Below are positions 12,084 to 23,702 of a stretch of 64,000 bases of DNA, in pieces. Source of the stretch: Gnetum montanum (Eukaryota > Streptophyta > Gnetopsida > Gnetales > Gnetaceae). The notes beneath the pieces are model-generated. The model saw nothing but the letters and a program-made list of their open reading frames with translations. It made no database searches and was not told where the DNA came from. The stretch lies in NCBI GenBank assembly GCA_015680685.1, contig MNCI01014239.1:479827-543826 (forward strand). Reading direction: 5' to 3'. Position 1 is the stretch's first letter; the number at the start of each line of letters is the position of its first letter. Both the position numbers and the translations under genes were made by a program.

Positions 12084-12524
12084 ATCATTTTCATAGTTAG
12101 AGCCAACAATCATCCAAGCCTAGCATAGAAAAGGTAGAGTGTAGCAACCATAGAGGGAAGCTAGAGTGTGATGAAGATGAAGCTAGAATGTAGCAACCAG
12201 ATATGGTGCATAGAAACAAATGCAAACACCTCGGCCTCACCAACATTGATGAAAGTGAGTGTACCCTATGGTGCTTTCCCAGAGCATGCATCTAGGACTA
12301 CTAAGAGATGCTATTGGCTAGCTAAGAAATCATGCTCCACTCTAGTGATTCTATTCTACTTTCCCATGCATCTTGGTTTTTCTTTTGGGATTTGGGGTTT
12401 TGAGTATGGCCTACCATGTATAGGGACCACCGCTACTACCATGGCCACTCTATGATGTGGCCAGGGGAGAGAGCATATGCAATGCATTTTTTTCTTTTGT
12501 TTCTTTTTTTTTTCTATTTTTGTG

Positions 12525-12835
12525 TCAAGGGTTTGTGGGAATCCCACACTGCGAGGCACAACAAGGTTTTTTGGGCATTCTGTGAGTGTATCACAAAATG
12601 AAGTTTTGGTGACATGTATCATGAGTGTAGTGCATTACAAGGGTTTGAATGTTCCATGCTGCACTACAAAACTAGGGTTTTCTGCATGTCCCACATCATG
12701 GCATGGAATGGGGTTTCATTAGCATCCTGTGCCATAGCGTAGAATAGAGGTTTTGGCATCCCACATTGTGGCATGGAACAAGGGTTTTCTGGGCATCCCG
12801 TGCCATGGCATGAAAGAAGGGTTTTTGGGTGTCAA
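12525..12835 (+). repeat. Degenerate tandem repeat in intron 1 of the antisense gene
   Basis: Six to eight units of about 45-58 bp share aagggttttctgggcatccc followed by gtgccatggcatgga. The units differ by many transitions. The array lies wholly inside the first predicted intron. Confidence 0.65.
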
Positions 12836-12899
12836 TGTAGGACAAGACTTGGCCAAGGAGACCCAAGGTCATATCTGTCACATTGGGGTGTCCCTAAGA

Positions 12900-13165
12900 G
12901 TGTGACAAGAAGTTAGAAAATTTTACAACTGCTATGCTCAACCCTTAGGAAATTTTTAAGCTCTACAGTTTTCCTGCTATATGGTAGCACAATCAACACC
13001 TAGAAAATTTTTTCAAATTTTTGCTAGATGTCACGCTCTACAAGAAGCATGACCATCACTTAGAAAAATTTTGAGTTTGAAAGTGTCATGCTCTGTGAGG
13101 AGTGTGACCAATAGTTAAAAAAAATTTGTCATTTTCTTTAACACTGTAACGCTTGGAAGAAATGT
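12900..13165 (+). repeat. Second tandem array in intron 1 of the antisense gene
   Basis: Four units of about 60-70 bp pair a tgctctacaaggagcatgacca-type inverted block with a cttagaaaaattttgag block. The A/T half resembles the cttagtgaaattttgc half of the repeats in the G LTRs, so the two arrays may share an origin. Confidence 0.5.
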
Positions 13166-14605
13166 AAGTGTTAATGTTGTGCCCCTTTTGGGAACTAGAC
13201 ACGTTACATGAGGATGCCAACATCCCTTTCCTATGGAGCCTAGGAGAGAGTTAATTATGTTGCATGTAATTAATAATAAATTTTTTTATCTCATTTTATG
13301 CATTTTTTACTATTATTTTTATATTTTTTTTATTTTTGGTGTTTTGTTTTGATTATCATAAAATACTTTATGTTACAGTGGTCGATGCTTCTGCTGAGCA
13401 TCCTAAATCAACATCCACCTTCCACACACGACCATGGGCAACAACTCTAGATAAGTTTGCCTTTATGTAAGACATAGTGGATGATATGATTGACCACCTT
13501 AAACAAATAGACCCTGAGATGGGTACATTTACTTCATTTTCATTACTTCTTATCCCCACTTTTTTCTTGTTTGGTTTCTGTTTTACCTGTCTTATAGCTA
13601 ATTTTTTACCATTTTTTGTTGGGATAATAAGCTCATGGCTCAAATGGGACCCAGACAGAGTCGTCCAGGTTGATTTTGTACCTAAGTTCCCTCTTGAGGT
13701 GGAGCAGGTGCCTCATCATGTATATGATGAGGTAAGCAAGTGCACATTGCACTTTGCATGTGTTGTGGAAGTGTAGGCATGTGAATGAGGAGCTATGGAA
13801 GCAAGTACAAGAACTTTAGGAATAGAAGGCAAACCAAGCAACCAGGCTAGAAGACTTACAATTGCATTATGACTTTCTAGTAGCCCACAACAAACTAGGT
13901 GGCAACTAACGTATGGCTGAGATCAATTATGCCAAGTACTGGTCAACCGTTTAGCATAAGAATGAGGCTACCCATGAGGTCATTAAACAAGGTTTAAGAA
14001 TGGACCTCTCAGATAGGAAAAACCAAGACTAGAAGGATTACAATGCGAAAGTGTATGAATGGGAACAAACCCAATAGAACCAGAAGCATCATTACAAGTT
14101 GGAACGTAAAGCTTACTGCAAGAAGTACAGGGATGAGTCTATAGAGAGTTGATGTCAAGAGATATTCCTTGATGTCATTGATGCAAAAGAGGCTTACAAA
14201 ATGTTCATGAGCCATGTAGTGGTTAGTGAGTCCTCGAAGAGAGAGATCACTATTCCTTCCGATCAGGTTACTTCTGCAACATTTTCACCAAGGCCACCCA
14301 CATGGACAAATATGGAAAAAGCTAAAACCCTTGTGGGTGTCGATTTGGGTGAGGAGGACTAGACACGTATGTTAGAGGATGAAATTCTCTAACGTCTAGA
14401 GGCTGACCTTGAAAAGATGCCCCCAAACATGGATGTGGGTCCATCTTAGGTTGGTTTAATTTTATTATTTTCTATTTCATTATGATTTTTCATGTTATCC
14501 CATTCATTGACTAATGTTTTATTTCATTTTGGTTTTATGCAAGCTCCAAGTGAGGGTGCCGGACCCAATCAAACAATGGACAAAGATAAAGGGGAAGAAC
14601 CCTAG

Positions 14606-15110
14606 CTTCCCATCGCATACTACGATTTGAAATGCTTAGGATATAGCCTTACTTTTGGGCAATTTTATGTCTTTTTGGATATTTCATGATGCTAATGTAA
14701 TTTTTGACTACATATTTTATTGATGATTTAATGAAAAACTTGACATTTATTTGCTTTTCATTTTATCATTTTAACTTGTGATTTAGTTGATATTGTTATG
14801 ATTTTAACTTATGCTTTAGTTGATGGAATTAGGCCCCTTATGGCCCCCATGCCATTTTAAGGCCATGGTGGCAAGGCCATCACTAGTTTAAGGCCATTTT
14901 GAGTCATCACTAGTTTAAGGCCATTTTAGGCCATCGTGCCAAAAGGAAGTTGATTGTCAGTTTTACGCCTTGGCGGGCCATGTGATAGTTTAAGGCCTTT
15001 CTAGGCTGCATTTTTAAAAAAAAAAGCTAAAAAAAATCATAACTAATACAAGATGAAAATAGTAATGCGAACTGTAACTGTGTAGACAAAGGGCTAGGAA
15101 GCAAGTTGGA
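14606..15110. repeat. Antisense 3' UTR and ctagtttaaggcc tandem array
   Basis: The first part (14606-14760) is A/T-rich and suits a 3' UTR of the antisense gene. At 14820-15010 about four units of 30-45 bp repeat ctagtttaaggccattttaggccat. The core matches the arrays at 7850-8110 and about 11772, so the spacer holding the antisense gene is flanked on both sides by the same motif. Confidence 0.6.
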
Positions 15111-15122
15111 CAAGCAAGCAAA

Positions 15123-15980
15123 TCAGGGACATGCCCTAGTCACGTAGATGTTTTCGAACCCAATGTAAGGCCTAGAAGGCACTAGAAAGTACCCTCCTAG
15201 GCCATCATCTACCATAGAAAAGGACAATTCTATCCATAGGGCTTCCTCATGGAGGTCACCTATCTTGCTTGGATGCTTGACGTCAATCGAACAACATTGA
15301 CCTTCATTGCAAATAGGTGGTGTGTCTTCAAAGATCTCTACCTCCAACCTTTGTTCTATGTCTACGTTGTTGATGGTCAGAGGGGCCATGTTTTCATCAA
15401 AGATCACCACCTCCCAACCTTTGTAAGCTAGGTGGATCTCATTGTGGATGGGTGAAGAAATAGCCTGTAACTAGGCTAACTAGGACCTCCCTAGGATTAG
15501 GTTGAATCTAGGCATCTCTTCAACCACGATGAACTCAGCATTAGTGGGGAATTTCTTCCCTGCCACAAAATCAATTGTGACTATTTCCTTGACAACCACA
15601 CATGATCTGTTAAAGGATTTCAGACATGTTATTGTTGTTGGCTTGATTTGATCCACTAGGCCCAGCTTGTCGAAAATGGGAAATGGAATAACATTGGTTG
15701 TTGCCTCATCATCTACATGCACCTAGCAAATCTTGTACTAGCCTATGTGAATTGTTATGAGCATGGGTGAAGTGGCTACTTCATCCTTTTCAAATTTATA
15801 TTTGATTACTTCATTGCAAAAGTTCAAAGGTGTTGACCTTGTCTCTTTGGTTACAAGCGGAAACATTATGGCATGGATAGCCTTTTCTTCTACCAACATG
15901 TCTTCCTTAATAGGAATGGATGCCAACATGTGAACCAAGGCTTCATGATGAGTAGGGGAGGTCATGATTAAATCATACAA
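15123..15980 (-). pseudogene. Protease region of element G (broken)
   Basis: On the minus strand 15480-15722 reads HVDDEATTNVIPFPIFDKLG, matching the retropepsin active-site block of Tat-type elements (Asp, small residue, then N-V-I/L-P). It is followed by an LILGRS-type flap/core segment, EEMPRFNLILGRS. An upstream open piece (15738-15980) and a downstream one (15123-15410) look like linkers on either side. The enzyme would cleave the Gag-Pol precursor. A frame break separates the blocks. In the usual gene order RT would follow directly, but here 3.4 kb intervene. Confidence 0.7.
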
Positions 15981-15984
15981 ACTT

Positions 15985-17895
15985 AATGTTGTATTTTTTT
16001 GTTTTAGAGCTTGTTTAACCTATGCTAGCTCATCTAGAAAATCTTTTCCACCATTAGTTTGTTTGGTAGTTTTTAACTCCTCCATGTGTCCTAGGAGATG
16101 AATTTCTTGAGGAGGAGACTTGGTTTTTGGTTGGGTGGTGGGCCTTCAAGCCTCGATGCTTGTCTATTGGCTATCTATTTTGATGTTGGTGGCCTAAGAT
16201 GATGAGGCCATAGGGACAGTTGATAAGGGAGTGAGTTTAGGAGGACCTAGCTCCATGCATTCTCTAGCCATCTTGTTAGCCAGATGTTCATCATGTCTCC
16301 TCGAGTGGGTAGGTCATGATGTAGTCCCTACCATCGGACCCTATGTAGGTGGGGAATCTATACACTTTGGTGCCCTAATGACAAAAGGTGCCTAGGCTAT
16401 TGTTGCCATGACATGATATAGGGCCCTAACCACAAAGGGTATCATGGGTGCCCAAGGCAGTGCTTTGATGATGAAGGAAGCCTATGGCCTAGTTGACATT
16501 GAGACCCTGATGTCACCAGAGGGCACACAAATCACAAATGGTTCATGTACTAGCTTTACATCATCATCAATGCTAATGGCATTGATGATATACCTTGCAT
16601 CACTAGTGTTTAATGGGTTCTTATAGACTTTCATGGACTAGTTCTCTAATCAGATAAGATTACTTTCGTCAAGGACCAGCTTGCCTTGATTGATCATGTG
16701 TTGAATGTCATCCTTCAACACAAGGTAATAGTCTATGTCATGGCCATGCAACTTATGGTAGTTGTAGAACTAGTCCAATCTAAAGTTTTTAGGTATTGGA
16801 GGCTCATTCGGCATAGTTGCAGAAGGGTTTCAGAGGACTTTGCAATACCTCTCTTGGAGCTTTCATGCATCTTCTAACATTTGTTTGTGCTGAATGTGCC
16901 CAGCACTAAGCAGTTTATCCAATAGCTCTGATAGCTTGATTGGCAAAGGGGTGTACTTTGAGTGATCCTTGCACTCAAAGTTTGGCCTTGGGGAAGCTTG
17001 CCTCATGGCCACTGATGATGTAGGTTGGTTGGTTCCTGCATTACCAGAACTTGATGCTTCATTGTTGTTGGATGGGGCTTTAGATTCCTTGGTTGCTTGC
17101 TTCTTATTGTTGGGTTTGGCTTCATTAGCCACGGCTACCATGGTCATTGTTGTGGCCTTCCCTTTTTCTTTGTCTTTCTTTACATGTGCATTTTTATAGG
17201 CCACATAAGCTAGGTCCCTATTGGCTTCCACCACATCTTGTATGCTCTTTGTCTAAGAAAAAGCCTAGCTAAGAGAATGTGGGGCTAAATAGTATAGCTT
17301 TGATTTGATGAAATTATTTACTACACCCTTAAAAATGGCTAGCAGGTGGGTTTTGGCTCACAGATCTTGTTAAGGGAGGCACTCCAATGCTATATGAATT
17401 TTTGCATCAGTTCCAGTGCTCCTTGTTTTACATTCATTAGCTGATCTAGCATGGCTTCCAACTTCAAGTCATACTTGAAGTAGGTTTTGAACTGGCTTAG
17501 CCACTCTTCTAGAGTTGAGATGGAAGCTCTAGGAAGCACACAATACTAGTTGATAGCTTTTCCAGTCAAATACATGGCAAAGACACAAATAATCACGTGT
17601 GGCCACGCTTGCAGTAGTAAGCACTTAGAATACAAAGTCACTAAGTGAGAATTTGGGTGACCCTCACCATTGTATTTTGTGAACTAGGGGAGTTGGACCT
17701 AGGAGGCAATGTTAGCAGAGGAACCATAAGGCTAATGGGATCATCTTGGTAGAATTTCATTTCATGAACCATTTCCATGTTGGCCACTTTAAGTTGCCTA
17801 ACTTCCTCTACGAGAGTTTGGATGAGTTGGAATGCTTGATCCAAACTCATAGATGTTATAGAGGGTTGCATCGGTTGTGCCATTAGCAATGCCAT
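15985..17895 (-). pseudogene. Gag of element G (broken)
   Basis: The start is taken at MALLMAQPMQPSITSM (17895), which is followed by a leucine-heptad helix (AFQLIQTLVEEVRQLKVANM). The retrotransposon gag core follows at about 17300-17600 with MYLTGKAIN, VLPRASISTLEEWLSQFKTY and QLMNVKQGALELMQKF. A low-complexity Ser/Asn/Lys region lies at 16863-17234. Gag would build the virus-like particle that packages the RNA. Frames shift at least twice and several stops are present. No CCHC zinc knuckle was found, which is usual for Tat-type gag. Confidence 0.7.
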
Positions 17896-19298
17896 CGGAA
17901 CAACTCACAACCTTGTTGTAGGTTGTACCACCACGTGTGATGCTTGGCAAGTGTGTTGCTATATGTACTATATAGCACATGTGATAGTTGTATTGTGGGT
18001 ATAGAGGTTGTAGCCCACCATGTAGTTGAGGCTAGGGCTATTGTTGGTGGTGGGGCTAAGATGGTAGGGATTATAGGAATGTGACTTTTCTATGGTTGCG
18101 ATATGGGCATGGTATGCACATATGGTAGTATAGGCATCATAGATGCTAGCTATGAAGGCTAAACAGATAGTAAAGAGATGATAAAATGAAAGGAGGTAGA
18201 ATGCCCTATGTTCTATTGTGTAGGTAGGACTTGGTGGCTAGCTACCACCAGCAAAGGCTTGGGCTATTGAAGTGTCACAGCTACCTCAAAGAATGCAGAG
18301 GACTATGACTGGTGTGGTAAGAAAATAGAGGTAGACTATGGGACTGAGACGTAGAATGGGATGCCACTGTCAAAGCGACATTCAAACTCCTCCTACCCAT
18401 CTTGTAGGGGCTCATCATAGTTTAATGTTATGTCCTACTCTCTTGGCCTACTCACCCTAACAAGTTGGTCCAAAATTCATTTAAATTTTTTAGTGAGTAG
18501 TATGACTATGTCAAGGGTGCGAAAGAACTCCCTCTCATTTTTGTGGATGATCTTGAAACTTCACTTTGCTTCCATTTCTTGGCAGCCCAATGGCAAGCCT
18601 ACCTAAATCTTTGTGCACAAGAAGTTGCATCATTCATCATTAAGCATCCTATGTTTGGGCAATTGGTGTCACAACCTAAGAGACTACCATTGTGGTTGCA
18701 CTAGGCTAGGTGGTTGCTCAATATCTCCCACATGTTAAATAGGGTGAGCCACCTCCAAGCTCAAGGCAGTAGCTGAGGTGTTAACTAGGTTCATTTTGCT
18801 GTGTAAGAAAAATGTGAGAAAATAAGATGCTTGTGAAAAATGTTTAAATGTAGAAAACTTCAAAGTAAAATGGCTAAGTCTAGGAACGTTAAAAAATAGG
18901 CCAAAATGGCTAATTCTGGGAATGCTAAAGAAAACATTTATCTCTGGCAGTACGCTCATCACACTCTAAGATACTATTACGCTCACAAGGTTGTCACACT
19001 TTACAGAACACTCAGAGCTTAACACAATGGACACAGTTTGGTCGCTTAACGTAATGGACATAGTTTGGGCTTGCCATCCTATGGGGTTCCAAGGGAACTA
19101 TCAACTAGGACCAAACTACACCAACTAGAATGTAGACAACTCCTACACTGGCCTATGGTCCAGCTACTACCATGGTAGGTCCATAGGGGTGTTACATCTA
19201 CGCTAGCTTGCTACTAGTGGCAAGGGTGTAGAAAGCACGTGGGACTACCCATTACACATAGAAGGAATGGGAGACCCTTCTTCTAGCACCAAAAATTA
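17896..19298 (-). other. Leader and primer-binding site of element G
   Basis: This is the 5' untranslated leader between the 5' LTR and gag. Just inside the LTR (about 19278-19293) the minus strand reads tttttggtgctagaagaagg. That resembles the TGGCGC-type primer sites of plant gypsy elements with a C-to-T change; the exact tRNA was not determined. No convincing frame lies in the rest. Confidence 0.5.
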
Positions 19299-21192
19299 TG
19301 ATGTCCAAAAATGCCAATGGCTAGAACACTGAGAGTTCTACAGGCATATAGCCTAACCCTAAATTCGTGTGAGGGTCATGTTGGGAAAAAATGGAAACAA
19401 GGTGCCTTGAATGGTCTAGTCAATCAAATAGGGACTTACGTGGTCTAAAATAACTATTTGCAAAAGGACTTTATAGATCATTACACATGCAAACCAGGAC
19501 AACAAGCAAGAGTGTAGTGTAGACTCTCAGCCTAAAAATAGTAATTTCAATGTGCAAATGAATATCGCCAATAAAAAATACAAAATTTATGCTGAAAATT
19601 TGTAACAAATGCTCAGAAAGAAAATGGAACAGGAGTTTGAGAGTGTAGAAAGGCACCACCCCAAAATCAGGGAGCATAATTTTTTCTTGGATAAGATGTG
19701 AAAATGGTACATAGTATCAAACAGGCACAGTGGCAATGTAGTAGTGTGGTCACAGTCTCTAGGACATCAAGGATGTGGTGCTAGAAGTTGTAAGGGGGGT
19801 TGAACCTACTAGGTTAGCAGTCATCATGCTCTATGAATACAAGGGAATACTATGTCATGATGTTTGTTAAGGTGTCAAGCTTAAGTGCTTAGGTGCAGGA
19901 GTAGTGGAGATGCTAGGAATGCTCAAATGCTCAATGCTCAAATGATTTTTTGCCCAACCCATAAAGTGTTGAACATTGGGGTATTTATAGGGCTAGGTTC
20001 AACATGAAATGTGGATTGGACGCCAAGTGGCCTAGATGCCACATGGCATGGGTGTAGGTAGGTCATGCTGACATGTTATGCTCTTTGTAACAAATTGTTA
20101 CACTCTGCAGGACAAGAATGGAAACCTAGAGACTATTGAACTATGACCACACCACCTAAACTATATGTGCTAGAGTCTGAGAGATCACCATGTACCTACA
20201 AACAATACCAAAACAATGCAACTTGGGGACTACACTCTTAGACTACGTCTTACCCCTCTTTTGAGTAGGTTCAAGCATAGGAACAGTTTTGGGGATCAAT
20301 GGTGGATGCAAAAGAAATACAAACTACTGATCTTAGCCATTAGAGGGATGTCAGAGCTGAGATGAAGGTTGATGCAAAGTTCTAGGAGCTTCTAGAGGCT
20401 TTCAGAGGCATTTCCCAAGTGTCAAACTAGCTACACTACACAGCATAGCAGAGCATAGCATGAACACTTAGTGAAATTTTGAAAATTTTTAACTTGCCAC
20501 ACTTGTCACGCTGTCTACGTTACATAGTGTAGCAAAGTGTAGCATGAGTACTTTGACAAATTTTGATAAAATTTACAATGTTTCTTCATGGCACGTTGAT
20601 CATGCTCTACGGTGTAGTAGGACAGGCAGCCTCGAAAGTCAAAAAATTGCCAAATGCATCTTTCATGTCAAGCTAAATTGACAGATCCTTATCCAAAACT
20701 TAGGCAAAATTGGTTTCTAAAACCTATGTCAAGCTTGCTACACTATGTAGCATAGCAGCCTAAAAGATAGAAAATTTTCCAAATTATTTCGTCCATCCTG
20801 AGCACTTTTGACAGACTTTAGCCTGGTACTTGGGTGAACTGGGAACTGGGACATGTGTCAAGCTAGGTACACTAGAGAGCATAGCGAGCTTGACAATTCA
20901 AGAAATAGAAAATTTGTCAAACTATTTGGTCCATCCCATGCGACCCTGGTCTGCTTCTAGCTTGACATTTATGTAAACTAGCCATGGAAGTGTGTGCTAC
21001 ACTGGCCATGTTGGGGAGTGTAGGAGGGAAACTTAGAAAAATTTTGCAAAAAAAAAATAATAAGGACTTGCGGTGTCCTACACTATCTACACTACACAGC
21101 ATAACACCAAACTTAAAAAACCTTTGCCCAAGTTTTGACACTTAGAAAAATCTATCGTTGAACTCTAGGAGCCCAAAATTGGTGGTGTTTCA
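19299..21192 (-). repeat. 5' LTR of element G
   Basis: Starts TGATGTCC and ends GGTGGTGTTTCA, and is the full-length partner of 4400-6293. The minus-strand TATA box CCTATAAATA at 19982-19991 is conserved. The palindromic catagc array occupies about 20420-21110. It is the LTR next to the primer site, so it would drive element transcription towards lower coordinates. Confidence 0.88.
20420..21110. repeat. Palindromic repeat array in G 5' LTR
   Basis: Counterpart of 5530-6220. Units such as ctacactacacagcatagcagagcatagc and gctacactatgtagcatagc recur about every 80-130 bp, with A/T-rich blocks between them. Spacing is kept between the two LTRs. Confidence 0.6.
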
Positions 21193-22801
21193 ACGTTGAT
21201 TGTAATTCAAGTTATGTTAAGTCCAATTTTTATCATTATAAGATAAGAAACTAGCTAATTTAGCCAATGGGGTATGAAAAGACACCCAATGATAATACTT
21301 TATCATTTTGTATACTTTTTTGATCATATTAGTATTTGGAGTATTTTTTTAAGAGACTTGCGCAAGTTTTACCTAGAAACAAAATTTATTTGAAAAGAAA
21401 ACCCTATTCATAATGGATTTTTATGTCATATTTTTATTTCACCACAAATTTCATTTGTCACTAATCAAATTTGGAAAGCTTAGCAACATATTATTAAGTT
21501 TATGAATTTAAACAAAATTAGAATTCCCTTAAATGTTATGAATGATATCTCTTCTTGGAAGTTTCCCTTTCATGATCTACCACTTGCTATTATAAGGCCT
21601 TAATTATCTTCTTATTGGTTCCAAGGAGGTGTTATTTCTATATTCTCACTATGCTCATAAAATCAGTAGATGATTTAGTCTAAATTTAAAGCTATCTATA
21701 ATGTTTCTAATTGCATGAGAAATATCTTCTTAAGTATCATTTAGTAGCTTAAAGGTTTTATTAACTTTTTCAGTTACCTCTGAATCTATTTTTACTAGTG
21801 TTAAGTAAATGGATGACTCCTCTTTCTTTCCTTATAGCACTTACAATGCATACTCTTTTCTAAAATCATGAGTTTATATTGTTGTTAAATGCATTAATTT
21901 TTTCTCACTTGATGATTTGAAAAGATGATGACATGCTAGACTCAAAAGACTTTGGAAGCTTTATTACCTTTCTAAAATTAGGTATTTCATACAATATCTT
22001 TTTCAACAAGGTCTTTTAGGCCATCTCATATGTGCTTGGGATTAAGCCTTTCTTATTGTTAATGATTTCTTTCCTTATTGGAAAGAAGCCCTTCTTAGAA
22101 ATCTGCTTTTCCTTTCTAAGGAGTTTTTTTATTTGTAAGTACATGTGTTCCTAAATTCTTCATGCTATTTAAAAAAATATATATGTAATATTTTTCATAA
22201 TCATGCAACTATTCATGATGAGTACACTATGCTCTAAAAGATCAACATTATTCAACTTATTATTTTTTAAGGCAAGTATCAAGCTAGCAACACTTTACTA
22301 GAGGTTAATAATTTCTTTTAGATAATGAAATCTTGGACCAAAAATTTTGTTATAAAATTTTCTTCACCCTTGATTAAGCCTTGGTGCTACTCTCTATTAT
22401 TTCTCTTATATCTTTGGTTTACTCATTCTAGAGGTTAATAAGAAAGCCTTTACTAAGAAGTAAAACTCACAAGCATACTTTTGAACAAGGCTAAAACCTT
22501 ATCATTTTCATAGCCTATAGGAGAGGTTTATAAGGATTGGTTATAAGGATGAAAACCCACAAGGTCATTCTCAAAATCATTAGGCCTTTTCTTTTCTTTT
22601 TTGTTTTTGAAGATTTTTTTATTATTGATAAGATATACTGATGTACTCTATTTATTATTCTTAACATAATTTTATTTTTGCAATCTAACATACATCCCTT
22701 CCCTCTATCATTTTGCACACCCTAGGCTTGTGATAATTGAGTTAACAAACTTTACTTATAGTTGACATTAAGGTATTGATGTGTTATGTTAATTAGTTTG
22801 C
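21193..22801. other. AT-rich DNA without a recognised gene
   Basis: No terminal repeats were found. One stretch near 22020-22130 reads as a short aromatic-rich peptide (VNDFFPYWKEALLRN) on the plus strand, but stops surround it and I do not recognise it. It may be remnant transposon coding sequence. Confidence 0.35.
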
Positions 22802-23685
22802 CAATAAGAAGTTGCCTTAATAGACCCTAAAAGGATCCAATCCCACATTCTTCAAAGCCAAATTAGCTTCGAGAAACAAGAATATAAGGAAATAGAGAAA
22901 TTCTCCCTTAATTAATTAAGTCTCAAATAGAGAATCAAAATAACCATGAGGAACAAAGCTCAATTCAACTCTTCCAAGAATATTAGAGGTCACGCATATC
23001 CCCTCTCAATCCCTTAAATTTTGCTTACTCTTAAAGCATACAAGCTCAAGATAAGATAACACTTTTAAGAGACTCTTCACCTTCCTTGGGTCATTCTCTC
23101 TCTTCCTCAAGTGCTCTCTCTCTCTCTCTTACCTCTCATCATATCTTAGGCTCTTTTGCCTTTTCTTTGAACATTTAACATATTTTTATAGTTGTTAGAG
23201 TGACCTTTGGTAATTTTCAACCATTAGTCTTCCATTCAGAAATCATAATGTTCTTGAAAAATCAAAATTCCAAAGAATGCGAGTGACTATGCCTTGTAGC
23301 TACCTCATAGTAGCTAATCTACAATCAGACTATGACTTGCATCCTATCACATTGGTAACATCTTGATTGTTTTTCTTTTTCTATTTTGTCAAGTATGACA
23401 AATTATAGTCTACAACCTCACTAGGACTTATAATGTCTTGTAACTTACTATCCAACATAATCACCATGAAATTCTCCACTCTTCTTCAAACTACAATTAA
23501 GTGTAGCTTAGGGTAACTTACAACTTCACACTCCAAGCCATAGTCTTATCACAACTACATACCCAAAGATAAAAACACATCCAAAAAATTTCAAAATAAC
23601 TCGAAAACATAAACACATACTCCAATGAATTTTAGGATACATTGAGAATAAGACAAATGAGAAAGTAAGGGTGATGTCCTCATCA
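22802..23685 (-). repeat. 3' LTR of element F
   Basis: Pairs with 27363-28110. Ends ctcatca at 23685, followed by tcttgctccccctttaaa, whose minus-strand reading is an A/G polypurine tract (aaagggggagcaaga). Contains a short CT repeat near 23107-23130. Confidence 0.75.
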
Positions 23686-23702
23686 TCTTGCTCCCCCTTT
23701 AA

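Larger units (their letters stand above)
12203..14605 (+). pseudogene. Five-exon antisense coiled-coil gene inside element G
   Basis: On the strand opposite to gag-pol, joining 12203-12254, 13379-13522, 13598-13731, 13772-14449 and about 14544-14605 gives one frame broken only by stops of the CAA>TAA, CAG>TAG or TGG>TAG type. Phases agree at the first three junctions. Donors are gtgagt, gtacat and gtaagc; acceptors include ttatgttacag after a long T-rich tract and tgtcttatag. The predicted protein has about 350 residues. It has a basic N-terminus (MVHRNKCKHLGL), a short hydrophobic stretch (FLPFFVGII), then WDPDRVVQVDF, then a long charged helical region with NEELWKQVQEL and AKVYEWEQTQ. The end is uncertain: a shift at the last acceptor changes the final 20-25 residues. 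I do not recognise the protein. Tat-lineage elements are known to carry extra antisense frames, so it may be such an accessory gene, or a captured host gene. Confidence 0.55.
4400..21192 (-). mobile_element. Large Tat-like Ty3/gypsy retrotransposon (element G)
   Basis: Two directly repeated LTRs of equal length (4400-6293 and 19299-21192) bound 13 kb of internal DNA. On the minus strand the order is primer site, gag, protease, a 3.4-kb spacer, RT, RNase H, integrase, a tandem-repeat array and the polypurine side. The RT motif PFGLKNIGATYQRAM, a second RNase H domain opening HFDGASTTQGG, and the roughly 17-kb size are typical of the Tat lineage. Every domain is broken by stops, so the copy is dead. 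A spliced-looking gene on the opposite strand (12203-14605) occupies the protease-RT spacer. I could not find a clean 5-bp target duplication (ctttg on the left, acgtt on the right). Confidence 0.85.
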
